Under the pieces are notes generated by a model. It worked only from the letters and a program-made list of their open reading frames with translations. It did not search any database and had not been told where the DNA came from. A program made the position numbers and the translations under genes. From Pontederia crassipes (lineage: Eukaryota > Streptophyta > Magnoliopsida > Commelinales > Pontederiaceae), in contig CM060188.1 of the NCBI GenBank assembly GCA_030549335.1, positions 49,565,696-49,629,695 of the forward strand: a stretch of DNA of 64,000 nucleotides, in the 5' to 3' direction. Shown here piece after piece: positions 11,398 through 23,206 of this stretch (positions are counted from its first letter, which is position 1; each line of letters begins with the position of its first letter).

Positions 11398-12060
11398 TGT
11401 TAGGAGTCCTAATGCTATTAGGATTGTTATTTCCTTTTTAATTTATTTCTCTTAGGAGTCCTAATGCTATTAGGGTTCTTATTTCCTATTGGTTTATTTC
11501 TATTCAATTATAAGAGTCCTAATGTTGATGGGATTGTTCTTTTCTTTTGTTGTAGGAGTCCTAGTGCTAATAGTATTGCTACATGTGAACCCCTATATAT
11601 TGATTTGACTTGTAAGAGTTAAAAAACATCTTTATCTCTTTAATTAAAATTCTAATTAAGAGTTTTCTGAATTTTTGAGTTTGTGTGCACACAATCTTGA
11701 CCTTGTTTATCGAATCAATTCTTTTTAATGACTAGATCTGATCGCAACTTCAAATATGGAATTCAAGGGGATCAAATAGGAAATGATACTCTGAATCATA
11801 TAACTATAATGAAATATACGATCAACCAACATTTATCGAATTTGAAAAAGAGTCAGAAGAAATGGTTTGATCCTCTTATTTCTCGAATCGAGAGATCCGG
11901 TGCTGGTGGATTCTTGCTAGTGTATTTGTTGATTATCATCTGCTTGAACCAACGACATTGACGTCTGTGTTCTGCAGATCTTTCAGGCATAATAGAGCTT
12001 ACTTGCACGGTGTAATAGAACACCGTTAATTGTGCCTAGGGTTCGCTCTTGGCTTTATTT
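11398..12060 (+). repeat. LTR-like tail of the gypsy fossil with TAGGAGTCCTAATG repeats
   Basis: Starting at TGTTAGGAGTCC, the sequence holds about four diverged copies of a TAGGAGTCCTAATGCTATTAGG block, roughly 50 bp apart. These are followed by a possible TATA stretch (CCCTATATATTG at about 11591) and leader-like sequence. Position after integrase suggests the 3' LTR. No partner LTR was found upstream and the right edge is uncertain. A plastid fragment is embedded at 11728-11898. Confidence 0.5.
11728..11898 (+). other. ycf2: Plastid ycf2 fragment (NUPT)
   Basis: The plus-strand frame reads [16 protein letters not shown], then [19 protein letters not shown], which I recognise as an internal part of the plastid Ycf2 protein (tobacco reads RSDRNFEYGIQRDQIG and [19 protein letters not shown]). 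Similarity ends near the SRIERS segment, where plastid genomes continue with a different sequence. It is a nuclear insertion of about 170 bp of plastid DNA, embedded in the LTR-like tail of the gypsy fossil. It is not a functional gene: the plastid gene is about 2,200 codons long. Confidence 0.9.
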
Positions 12061-13527
12061 AAAATTATGTATCGAGTTCCTTACCGCTGCGTGCCTTTAA
12101 TAATTGAATAAGTTCAAAGATTACATTTAAGGTCTTGACCAAGGTTGTCAATATCGTGTTTTAATACTTCAAATCATTCGATTTTGTGTTTCTAGGGTAG
12201 AAAAAAATAAGTTAAATCGACTTAAACTTGAAATTTGAGGTGAAATCAGATTTGGATGCATTTCTGTTTGTTTGAATCAGACAAAATCATTGAATTGCAC
12301 ATACCAATTAGTAGACTTGCATTCTGGTTAGTTGTGTTGCTGGGCTTTGAGTTGTCATGGGTTCAAAACCATTATTTACAACATTTTACCTTTTTTACCT
12401 TTCATTTTCTTATATTTTCTTATTTTATTTACATTTTTCACTATTTTTATAATTATATTATTCTTTAAAATATATACTATAATAAATTAAAATATGATAG
12501 AGAAATAGCAATTAATAATATGATATTATAGTAAGTGGTATAACATTTATCCATAATAATGTTTTTTCTATTTCATTATTTGAACCATAATACTCGAAAT
12601 TAAATAATATGTTGAATAGATAATATTAGAATATTTTGAATGGTATTACAATCATTGTGATAATGAGTGAGGAAATAAAATAATAACAATTAAAACATAA
12701 AGAATGTGTTAAAATAAAATTTTTGGGAGTTAGAATTTGTAATTTATTAATTATTCATGTTATTATAGTTTTTTAAAAATATTTATCATTATATTTGGTT
12801 TTATTTTAAAAAGTATTATTAAATTAATATTATATATAAAATCTATGTATTTATATATTGAGTTTGTGATACGATTCTGCCTCGCTAAAATGAATTTAGG
12901 TCAAAAGACAAACTTGACAACCTTTCTCTTGATTTTATTTCAAATTATTGGGTTAGTGTTGCTACTTTAGTGGAATACCAAAGATCAAAATTGAATGCAA
13001 TCCATCCAGCCACGATTAAAAAAGTAATTGGTTTTAAATTAAGAAATATGAGAATGAAAATAAGATTTTCTAGTGCTACGTGATATTTGTAATGAAATTG
13101 GTGTCAAATATGTATACAAACAAATATAAAGTATATATTGTACACAAAATTAGACGTGTTATTTAGAGTATGCAAGCAAAGTGTATCTAGGGTAAAAGTA
13201 AGTTAGATGGATGTTTGTGCAAGTATTTATTATTTCATAGTATTTTCTCATATGATAGTTGAATAGTTATATAATGATCACAAGTAATAACATGAACTCA
13301 TATGTTGATTGAATAGTTATATGTTCCTAACATATTATAACTTTTAATTCTCAAATTGATCGAGTAATTATATATCTCTAACATGTCATAGTATATGCTG
13401 GTCATGTGGTTGAGTGACTACGTATCTCTAATTGATCATAGTTCTCACTGACATGTGAATGTACTTGTAGGTCGCACGATCTATTTATCATAATAGATAT
13501 TTATTAAAACTAAAAGTGACTAACAGC
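12060..13527. other. AT-rich intergenic DNA, nothing recognised
   Basis: Very AT-rich, with only short chance open frames. No terminal repeats, gene motifs or RNA genes were recognised. Confidence 0.5.
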
Positions 13528-13788
13528 CTATATATACTGTATTAAAAGCAAAGAAGTTTAAGGAGAAGATGACATTTGGCAAAAGTAGAAGTTGACATAT
13601 GTCCATATTTTTTGTAATTATTTTTTTATATTAATATATGGTATAAATTATTTACATGCAATGTGTGGTATTATAGCAATATTATAGCATAGTTGGTCAT
13701 GTGTCCATGTATTTGGTAATTAAAATTTTTTTTGTTGTAATATATTAATATGTAGTTTAGATTATTTTCATGGTAACCACTTAGTGGA

Positions 13789-13831
<43 letters not shown>
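13789..13831. repeat. (ATCT)n microsatellite
   Basis: About eleven uninterrupted ATCT units. Confidence 0.95.
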
Positions 13832-15240
13832 AATAACATAAAATATTAATTAAAAGTTAATTTCATCCAATATTAAAATTTTAGTGAAATGAACATATTT
13901 TTTCCATTGGTTCATAAAGATATCTCTAATCTATAAAACATATAACTAATGAAAATATTTAAAATTACTTTGTTGATTATTTCTTTTACATTTTGAATAA
14001 ATGAAAACTTGATAACTACCTCAAGTAGTTATGCAACTTTATCTCTTATCTTGATTATAAATATGCACGGACACTTGCCAACCCCAACAGCATACATGTA
14101 CACTCTTAAACTTGAACAATGATTCATGTATCACTATTTAATAATCACATTCATGTTTTATATGTTGATGCTGCTAGATCAAACCAGCAGAAAAGTATGA
14201 GACATAAATGTGGTATCAAATAGAGGTTATATATTGCATATAGAGTTCCACACGTAAACACAGAGCCATGCAAAAGCATCCAGAGGTAATCGTTACATCT
14301 TTGTATGTTAGTTTACTCCATCTACTTAGGAATTCTTACATTTATTTTGCACTCAAACTATTAATTTATCCATAACTTAGATATATTTAACAAATAATAT
14401 GGATATCGCACCTAACAAATAAAGTGTTATAATTTACCCAACAAATTAATGATCGAACATAGATGTTGTAATATTCAAATGATTATATCAATTTATCTTT
14501 TATTATTCTATTCAGTCATGATTACTTTTTATAATTGAATTTCTTATTAAGTTTATTACAGTTTATTATTATGCACACTAATTGTTCTAAAAAAATTATT
14601 TCAACAGTATTTAATAATAAATATTTTGGCATTTGGACTCCATTTTGAATTTAATTTTAGTTGTATCCACACTTAGTCATTATTATTAAGACATATATAT
14701 TTAAACTCTTTAATATTTATTTGATTAATATATTAAAATTTATACTTTATTAAAAGTAAAACAGTTTTTAAGGAGGAGATGCCAATGATAATATATTTTG
14801 TGTCCATCACATTATACTTTTTTGTAATATTTAATAATTCTTATTTATCTACATGATATCTTTTATACAATTATTTAATTAGGTGTGGTATCCATATTAT
14901 TTTTTTGATCATAGTTTGAAGTATGGATTCGCATGATGGATTCACATGTTTTATTCTTCGAACATTAATGTTACAGTTAATTTTTTCATTAGTTCTTCTA
15001 TTCATATTTTAATTATTTAAGTACCCATATCATCTTCTTTAGGCCAAGTTTTTTAATATCCACGCATTGTGTAATCCATGCATATATATATTACTAACCT
15101 ATTTATGCTATATATGTCAAATGGATGCAAGTGACTGCAATCTTTGCATGCATGCACGTTTAAATAAAATACACTTACCACATTGTATTATATTTTACTT
15201 ATCATTATCCTTGGTGAATGCATTGTTAGGAGATCCTACA

Positions 15241-15713
15241 TAGGAGTGTTCACGGGTCGGATTCGGTGTTCAGGGGTCGAGTTGAACTCGATCCGTGAAC
15301 AAATCCGACCCGACCAGGTCGGATTGGGTCCAGGGGATTTGGGAGGGCAAATCCGACCCAATCCGACCTGATTCGGGTCGGGTCGGGTCGGGTCGGGTGG
15401 TCGGATAACTCGATCACCCAATTTTTTTATTTTTTTCTTACTATTTTTATATTTATTTAATATAAAAATATTATTTAATATTTATTTTAAAGCATAAAAT
15501 AAAGTTTTAAACAATTTAATGTTATTTCTGCACTTATAATATTTTATTTCAATTTTTTAAAATTTTTAAATCAAATATAAGCTTAAGTTTAAATAAAAAA
15601 GAAAAAAAATAAAAAAAAAATATTGGGTCATTTGGATCGGGTCGGGTCAATTCGGGTCGGATCGGGTCGGATCACCAGGTTCGCAGGTCGATCCGACCCG
15701 CTGAACACCCCTA
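15241..15713. mobile_element. hAT MITE, GGGTCGGGT-rich family, copy 2
   Basis: Starts TAGGAGTGTTCACGGG and ends in the inverse of TAGGGGTGTTCAGCGGG. The flanks ATCCTACA (15233-15240) and GTCCTACA (15714-15721) match at 7 of 8 bases, the hAT duplication length. It is 473 bp with GGGTCGGGTC-rich ends and an AT-rich centre, closely like the copy at 10376. Confidence 0.9.
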
Positions 15714-17784
15714 GTCCTACATGATAAACTTAAAAAGTAACTAAGATAAACATAATAGTTAGCCGTTCTAAGGATTTTATCATTTTTTATTCTTTAATTA
15801 AGAACATATCAATTAACGTATAATTATTTTCAATTTAAATAGATATAACCTACGTTACATTAGTTTATTCAGTTTTTAATTATTTTATTATCTTATGTTT
15901 TTTTTAATTTTAAATGTTGTAACTTCTATCTATATTTGCATATTAAAATTTGATATGTATTGAATATTGTTTATATCGCATCAACTATATATCTATGTCT
16001 TTAGTCCTTTTAATTATTTTAAAATCTAGAAATATATAAACATGAATTTCATCATGTAGTTCTTTACTATAAATAATTTAATTTGGTTTGGTATCCATGT
16101 CAAATTTCAAACAATATTTTAAATACGGAGCATATGTTTATTGTTTTTATACGTGTCAATCATGCAATAATTATAAAAATTTTAAAAGTACAAGGTGGTT
16201 CATTTTAGTAATTAACTGACCCAATAAATAAATATTACTAAGTGAATAACATATTTACCTATTATATTAACAACATCATATTTACAAATTTCATACTCTT
16301 TTAATGAAATTAAATTTTCAATCTAAATTAAAATATTGTCATAATTTCCAAAATCAAATCAAGTTGTTCAAATCCAATTTAAGATGTTATAACTTGTGTG
16401 ATGTGTACCTTGAAATTTTCATAATTAATAATATATGAATAATTAAAATAAATAACTTAACATCATTTAATTATATAAAAAATTAATTATATATTTACGG
16501 AATTATCTGTGTATGTATCTTTTTAAAAGGTAATATTTAGTTCAGCATGTTTAATATAAATAAATAAATTTTATTTTTTAAATAACTTAGAATAACTCAA
16601 ATAAGATTGCAAGTTTAACGTATTATAGAAAAAAAATATGTTAAAAATCTTGGAATTTGGTGCTAATATAATTATTATGTAAGAAAATTAATTTAAATGA
16701 AGTAAGTAAATTAACTATTATGGATTTATTAGAAGTAATATACATGTAGCAAATACTAACACCACCAAATTTCATTTATTTGAATTTTAATACTTTAATA
16801 AGTTATCAATAAACTATTTGAATAAGTCATGAAAACATAAATAACTTATACTATATCTTTATAATCATGATAAATAATATTATTTTAATAAAATTTGATT
16901 GAATCCGGTTGGATCGGTCCAATCACAACCGAGTGATGAGGCCAGTTCGATCGCCGATCCAAATATGAAAACATTGATAGTTAGTATCATATCTCAAAAA
17001 ATTTGAACTATTAAGAAAGATAATCCATTCATATTAACCATAAATCCCACTATAAATATAGGATGCCGAAGATACTTCATCCACAATGCAATGTAAGAGA
17101 TCTCAAATTACATTATTTAATTATCTTATTTTTAATTGTAAAATTTTCATTTTCTCATTTTGGAAAGTGCCAATTCTCCTCAAGATTATATCTTTATATT
17201 TCATTTATCTCATAAAAAATATTACCCCTTTAATTATTATTTTTATTAATATTTTAATTATTTTAAATTTTGGATTTTAAAAAATATAAATGAGTTGAGT
17301 ATAATTTTTAGAAATGAAGTCCATTTTATAAAAGGAAAATGTGAGTAGATAAATGCTAAATTGTTATCAAATCATTTGTATTATAATAAATTGAAAATAA
17401 AAGAAAATAAATTATTTTGATTCTTTTAATATATAGATACTTTATCTTTTTAATATTACTTCTTAGTTCTAGAAAAAAATAGGAAGTGGGTTTATAATTT
17501 TCATTGAAAATTATATTAATTAGGTTTAAAATAAGATTAAATTCCTTCGTGCATGGCACATGCGTTACACTATATATTATATCATTATATGAATAATGAA
17601 ATAGACTAATAAATCAATACCTCACACTTAATAAAAATATTACTTTTTCTGAAAGAGAGAAAAATAAATGGGACAAAAAGAGAATTAAATAGACTATTAA
17701 ATTATTTCTTTAAGTTATAATTATCATGTTCTTTAAGTAATATTAAAATATATCAAACTAATATTTACTTATTTTATAAATATC

Positions 17785-18126
17785 TTATTCATTTAATTTC
17801 GTATTATCCATCCATCGCGTGTGCATCAAACTAGTTAAGTATGAATGAGATGTTGGACTTCTTATGCTCTCTTCACAAGGCTTGGCCCATATGTAATTTT
17901 GGAAACTACATAAAGTAGTTTCATAAATTTCTCCTTGAGCGGATATACATATGGAGAGGCTATTGCAAGTTTGATGACGTCCAATGATCTTCGTTACACT
18001 ACCATAGTCAGTCAAAATTTTAATGTCATCTTGACATACTTTGAATTGTGAAATAATATTTTTTTCTTTTGTACGTGATCGAGTTCCTAATAATGGTACA
18101 AAATTTTTTATAATCCATTCTTCCAT
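17785..18126 (-). CDS. Unrecognised 113-codon open frame
   Basis: The frame runs from an ATG at 18126 to near 17785. Its composition is varied and protein-like (FVPLLGTRSRTKEKN, then CNSLSICISAQGEIYET), unlike the low-complexity frames elsewhere in this AT-rich region. I cannot assign it to a family. In-frame codons extend a little upstream of the ATG before a stop. The last 20 or so codons overlap the possible Helitron terminus at 17812-17835, so the real coding piece may end near 17840. It may be an exon fragment of a host gene carried or stranded next to a transposon, or chance. Confidence 0.25.
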   Translation of the reverse strand: MEEWIIKNFVPLLGTRSRTKEKNIISQFKVCQDDIKILTDYGSVTKIIGRHQTCNSLSICISAQGEIYETTLCSFQNYIWAKPCEESIRSPTSHSYLTSLMHTRWMDNTKLNE

Positions 18127-19527
18127 TGTGAAGTATTCTGATAATAATTCAAGAGGGAATCACATGAGAAGATTGGATTTGATGGATGTTGAGGTTTAAA
18201 AGAATTTAAACTTTAATAAAAAATTAATTAAATGATAATAACTTTTTATGAAACTTAATTGCATAGTACAGTAGTAAAAAAATATTTTGAAAAAAATAAT
18301 AATTAAAAAAGAATATTTACAAATAAAAAAAGCATAAAAGAGAAAATATACAGTATATTAAATGTGGTAGTTGTGTACTGATTTAAAATAAAGAATTATC
18401 GATCATTAAGACATAAATCTAAGCTCCATAATTATTTTATCCAATATTAAATATGAGAAAAGAGAAATAAGAGGACTTTTAAAACAACCATAATAATATA
18501 TAATGAAGTGTTAAATGCTAGCTTAATTTATATTAATATTAAATATATTGAAGTGTATATTATATATATACATATTGTATGTTGCTGCATTTCCGTAATT
18601 TGTAACTTAAAAATTTTTATAACACGCTCAATGACATGAGATGCAGATTACTAGAATTATTAGGCTAAAAATTTTAGAAAATATAATATTATATATGGGT
18701 GTGTGGGGAAAAGTCTTAAATGATAGCTAATCGGTATTAATTCAGGAGCATCAGAGTATGACTAGTACTGTTAATAATATACAAAAGTTTGAAAAGCTGG
18801 AACTCCATGATTAAAGATGTTAGGGCTTACCTATGGAAAAAAATAGCTGCAATAATACCACATGCAGTATAAACTAGTTATACAGGAAGAAAAAAAGAAA
18901 GAAAGAAAAAAGAAAAAAAAAAGAAATGAAATACACAAGCCCAATGGCATACATTCCATCTGCCCAGAGCCCTGAGGTTCCCCACATGCCTTGTCCCCCC
19001 AAGCTTCTCCTGATCAGAAACAGCAGGCAAAACGCACACATGTGCAAACACCGGATCCAAAGCAAATCTCCTCTCCTAATTACTCGAAATAATGATATAT
19101 GTATATATATGCATATATTAAAGGAGTCGCATGATTACGAGCACCATGCAACACTGAAATTTAGAGCAGAAGCAATCACGAGAGAGAGAGAGAGAGAGGG
19201 AGAGATGCACATTTGGTTATCGAGAAAGAAAATTAGAATGCCTCCACTTTTTGCAACATGGATACGAGGGGAAGACACGCGCCACATGGTAAGACATGAT
19301 GCGAATGCAAAGGGATGGATGGGATTTTTGTTGTGACAATGATGCATAAATTGACGGCTATCCTTTTTATTCGTTTTCTTTTTCAATTTTTCCGTTACTT
19401 TCCGTATGAAGATTAACTAATATGAGGGGGACCCTGGAAAAATAAAGTGAAAGAAAAGAAAAAAAATGAAACAATGAAAAACTAAAATGCGTGTACTTTT
19501 CTACTAGTAGTTAATCGAAAATTTGAA
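18127..19527. other. Intergenic DNA with a purine-rich island
   Basis: AT-rich to 18860. A GAAAGAAAGAAAAAAG tract (18886-18925) follows, then a GC-richer, non-repetitive stretch at 18930-19340 containing (GA)n at about 19182-19200. Only short frames occur and no product is recognisable. The GC-richer stretch could be a leader or regulatory remnant. Confidence 0.4.
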
Positions 19528-19535
19528 ATAAAGAA

Positions 19536-20061
19536 TAGGGCAATCCGGTCTCACCTAGTTTTGTTCGGCAATAAAAAAAAAAGAATCGATTTCAGGATCG
19601 GGTCGAATTCAAAAAGTCAGGAATGAAATTAAAAATTAATTAAAATTAAATAATTCCATTAAATTAAATTAGAATTATATAAGTCTTATTATTATTATTA
19701 TTATGAACCGAGAATTTCATCTAGAATTGAATCAGATTTAGGTAAATCATATTAGAATATTTTAAAATTAGATAAAATGTTGGTATAATTATAATATATT
19801 ATTTAAAATGAGATAAGTTTAATATATAATTATAATTATATTTTTATACATTTAATATATTTTTTAATATATTATATTATTATTATTATCATTATTATTA
19901 TTATTATAAAATTAGATAAGTTTTTAGCAATGGACTCGGTCCTGATTTGGAACCAACCGAATTTTTTTCAACATAGAACCGGTCCTACGTACCGGGTCGG
20001 AAGTTTTCTTGAAAAGTCGGATCGGTCCGGTCCGGGTTGACCCGGACCATGCTCACCCATA
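19536..20061. mobile_element. hAT MITE, CCGGGTCAACCCGG-bearing relative
   Basis: A perfect 8-bp duplication, ATAAAGAA, lies at 19528-19535 and 20062-20069. The left end is TAGGGCAATCCGGTC. The right end, inverted, is TATGGGTGAGCATGGTCC. Terminal repeats are eroded but the ends share the TAGGG/TATGGG start. The right arm holds a CCGGGTTGACCCGG-type palindrome. The element is 526 bp and non-coding. Confidence 0.75.
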
Positions 20062-20069
20062 ATAAAGAA

Positions 20070-21211
20070 TGAAATTACTAAATTGATTACTTAAAAAACT
20101 AGATTTGGAATCACTAAGTTATCGACCAAACCAAATTTAATTTATATACCTGATTGAATAAAATGAAATTTAAGAATCAAAATTCTTAATGTGTAATTTT
20201 ATATCAACAAAATGGTCATTATTTTATATGTAATTATCTTTTTTTTTATTTATTAAGATATATTTTAAAAGTTGTACAATGTAAACTTGAATCACCCAAA
20301 AAGAATATAGACCATAAACATAAGAATATTATTCCCGACTCCATCGTCTTTAGAATAATCAAATATATATGACAATCTCTTGATAATTTCAAACGTCGAC
20401 CATCTATTCTAGGTATGGATTAGCGCACCTGCCTACTTCAACGACAAAAGGCGTACCGAGAATTTGACATTACTTTTAATCGTTTTCTAACGGTACAAAA
20501 AAAAAATCTAGCTTTTGGATGACATTATTTTTAGAGCACTATATTTTATGAACTACTTGTATATAAGTAATATTTTATTCTGTAAATCGGTAATAAATGT
20601 TTTATATTTTAGTACAATCAGTTTATATTATTAATTACTGTTAATATATATCAGCATAAGTTGAAGAATTTCATATATGATGAAAAATTATACAAAACAT
20701 AAAAAATACATATTTCATATACTTTGGATTAGGAAGAAACTTTATCCATTTTTTCAAAATATTTTTTTGTATTTGGAAATTGGAAAAACCATCCTCCATC
20801 TAATCAATTTTTTTATGCCGAATCATTCTATGACTACTTTTTTTTCTTGTATCATTACTACATACATTAAACTCCGTGTCCCGCCTACGTGCTATCTTGA
20901 GATACTAAAAAGTTAAATTATTTGGTGGGTCGAGTTTATAATATGTGATCAGGAAACACGAGTTACCAAGAAAAAAATGGCGTATTATAGGATTATCAAA
21001 GATTAAATGAGAAAATTCAGGTAATTAAGCTGCAAATGTAGGCGAGGAATTATGAAGAGCTTGCTAAGATGATTTCTGAAGGTGTACGTTAATCAAAGTG
21101 GAATAATGTTAAAAAAAACTAAAAACAAAAGTGGAAGAAGAGGGACGAAAGATCGAATAGTCCATAATTTCTTCACGAACTGGCGAGTCCACCTCCACTT
21201 CTGCTCACAGC
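20070..21211. other. Region downstream of the KRP gene
   Basis: AT-rich with no recognised gene. The KRP 3' UTR, which runs leftward from 21211, must lie here. A T-rich or A-rich stretch near 21100-21130 precedes more AT-rich DNA, but no poly(A) signal could be chosen with confidence. Confidence 0.4.
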
Positions 21212-21980
21212 TCACCGGATCACCAACAGGGGAACCCACTCGTAACGCCCGCCGACCAACGGGACGTCGTTTCCCACGTCGAAATTGTACCTGCGTCCAC
21301 CAAACGACCAGAAACCCGCGTCCCCGTTTAGCGCAAGCGCGGAAAGGAGAAAGAAATGCCAAGATGATAGGAGCCGTCGCCGATCGAAGCTTACTTGTTG
21401 GCGAAAAGTTGCCGTTGGTTCCTTTCGGCGGCGACGAAGAACTCTTCGATTTCGGCCTCGGACGGCGTGGTCGCAACGACGGTAGCAGTTCTCTTGGTAG
21501 GATTCGCCTCCACCTTCGATTCCCGGTTCCTCGCATTGTCGCTCGTGTCGCCGCCGGGAGCATAACGCGTCGTGGTGTCGAATTGTCCGCCATGCTAATT
21601 AGGAACATAATCAGGAAGAACACAAGAGTTAAGAGAACGCTTTGATATGTGAAGTTGAAGAAACAGGATTGAAGGAGCTCGAACCAGAGGAAAACTACGA
21701 GGAGCGTGCTCACCTCGGGGAAGCATGTGGAAGGCGACACGGTCGCCCCCTCGCAGGAGGCACTGCCGTTGCAACGGGAGATGCGACCGCCGGCGAATTT
21801 CCTGGATCTTTCGATTTGAGAACTCATACAAACCCTCCGGCTCCGCAGCTGCAGATACGAGACGACGAACTCTTCCGACTTTGCAGCCACCTCCGTCTTC
21901 CTCCGCTTGGAGCTCACCTCCGTCGCCTCCATTGCCACGAGCTCCCTGTTCGCAGTGCGCTTCTTCAAGTACTTCCCCAT
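21212..21980 (-). CDS. KRP: Cyclin-dependent kinase inhibitor, KRP/ICK family
   Basis: KRPs bind cyclin-CDK complexes in the nucleus and restrain cell division and endocycle entry. Three exons read on the minus strand: 21980-21714, 21594-21395 and 21290-21212. All junctions are GT/AG, in phases 0 and 2, with introns of 119 and 104 bp, giving 181 aa. The N terminus has the family start MGKY and a YLQLRSRR motif (residues 43-49). The C terminus has the conserved CDK/cyclin-binding box: EIEEFFVAAERNQRQLF, then NKYNFD and GRYEW (residues 137-175). A second in-frame ATG at 21995 would add five residues. The one at 21980 is preferred because family members begin MGKY and its context (A at -3, G at +4) is good. 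Oddities are an extra Gly before RYEW and a tail PLLVIR beyond the usual end. The gene looks intact. The subfamily number is not assigned. Confidence 0.93.
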
Positions 21981-22700
21981 CTTTGCTCTGCTCATTTCCC
22001 TTTCGTCGAGTTTAAATAAGCGGAGGAGAAAAGGAGGAGAGCCGTAACCAGATCCGGGTTGACGGCGGGGCGTTTGGCTTTTTAAAGAGCGTAGGAAGCC
22101 CTCGCCGTTCGCATTTAACGGAAATCCCTAACGCCGACGTGTGGAGTTGAAAATGGTGAGCGAACCCACGCGTGGGATGGCTACCGGCTTCGTATCGTGG
22201 ACCCCCACTGACGCAACCGGCAACAGCCGGTCGCCGGGGCGGTTAGTTATGTCCTGACCCCGTTCGTTCCGGGGCGTAATAATTGTGCACACTAGCGAAA
22301 TGACATGAGCGCCCCTGCGGTTTATGCAGTATCAACCATCCTGCCACTGGGCGGCGGTGGATCGAGCGGATCAGGGCCGTCCGATGAGGATGGACGGCTG
22401 CAGAGCGACGGAGTTAACGGGGGTAACAGACGTCAGAGGACCGTGCGTAGATGTGCGATTACTGGGTCGCAATGATTACAGTGGGATAGCGCGACGTTAT
22501 GACGGGGCCGTCAGGGACCTAAAAGCGCGACGGGGAAGAAACGATCGGGACCGTAAAAGCGTGATTTAACGGCGCCGATGACATCAGTAGGAGATAAATA
22601 AGTTTTATAGTTACGGGCGCCGTACAAAATGTGGGCGCCGTACAAAATGTGGGCGCCGACGTAGTGATAATGGCGAAGAATCTTCTCTTTCGTTAGCATT
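21981..22700 (-). promoter_or_regulatory. KRP 5' leader and GC-rich upstream region
   Basis: On the minus strand a TATA-like CTTTAAAAAG lies at about 22085-22076, roughly 100 bp before the ATG at 21980. A second weak TTATTTAAA is at about 22018-22010. Further upstream, 22140-22660 is CpG-rich, in contrast with the AT-rich surroundings. It includes tandem 18-bp units of GGGCGCCGTACAAAATGT (22617-22658) that repeat the palindrome GGCGCC three times. I could not find a clear E2F consensus. Role inferred from position only. Confidence 0.45.
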
Positions 22701-23116
22701 ACGAGAATAATTAAATTTAATTAGTCGAATTAAGTTGATAATTATATGCAAAAAAACGGGAACCCTCTTCCATGAGGTCTAATGATGATAGAATAAAAAT
22801 GTTTCCTTTTATTATATCATTCTATATTGCTTTTCTCAATGTGCACACTACAAAAAAATAATTAATTCAGATTTTAATCACAGTACAAATAAATAACGCA
22901 ACTTTTTTTAGGTTATTAAGTAATAAAAATAAAAGAATTATTTATTATTATATTAAAATTTGTAAAACTGACTTAAAAAGGGAACTGGTGCTCTCAGGAA
23001 TGAAAAAAGAACTAATTAAAATGGAAGAAAATAAGTGACTTAAAAGGCTTTTTGGTGGCTTCGTCATCGGTCCTGTATGCACATTGATGAATTAAAATAT
23101 TTAGTATGGGAAAAAC

Positions 23117-23206
<90 letters not shown>

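Larger units (their letters stand above)
13528..17835. mobile_element. Helitron-like pieces in AT-rich DNA (tentative)
   Basis: Two related segments resemble the 5' end of plant Helitrons: about 13528 (CTGTATTAAAAGCAAAGAAG, then GATGACATTTGGC) and about 14738 (ACTTTATTAAAAGTAAAACAG, then GGAGGAGATGCCA). Possible 3' ends are near 15063-15090 (CACGCATTGTGTAATCCATG), 17545 (CGTGCATGGCACATGCG) and 17812-17835 (ATCGCGTGTGCATCAAACTAGT, finishing in a CTRRT-type CTAGT). No helicase or Rep coding is present, and pairing of ends is uncertain. The rest is featureless AT-rich DNA apart from a hAT MITE at 15241. Confidence 0.3.

Noticed and set aside
18874-19065. Two overlapping minus-strand frames of about 60 codons, one ending in a Phe-rich tail
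   Set aside because: The hydrophobic end comes from the GAAAGAAA tract. No recognised motif, and both frames overlap.
21093-21995. 300-codon continuous minus-strand frame across the KRP locus
   Set aside because: It is exon 1 reading through intron 1 into the wrong frame of exon 2. The conserved CDK-binding box appears only when the two introns are removed.
22846-22858. CACTACAAAAAAA, like a CACTA terminus
   Set aside because: No matching inverse end downstream and no subterminal repeat pattern. Probably chance in A-rich DNA.
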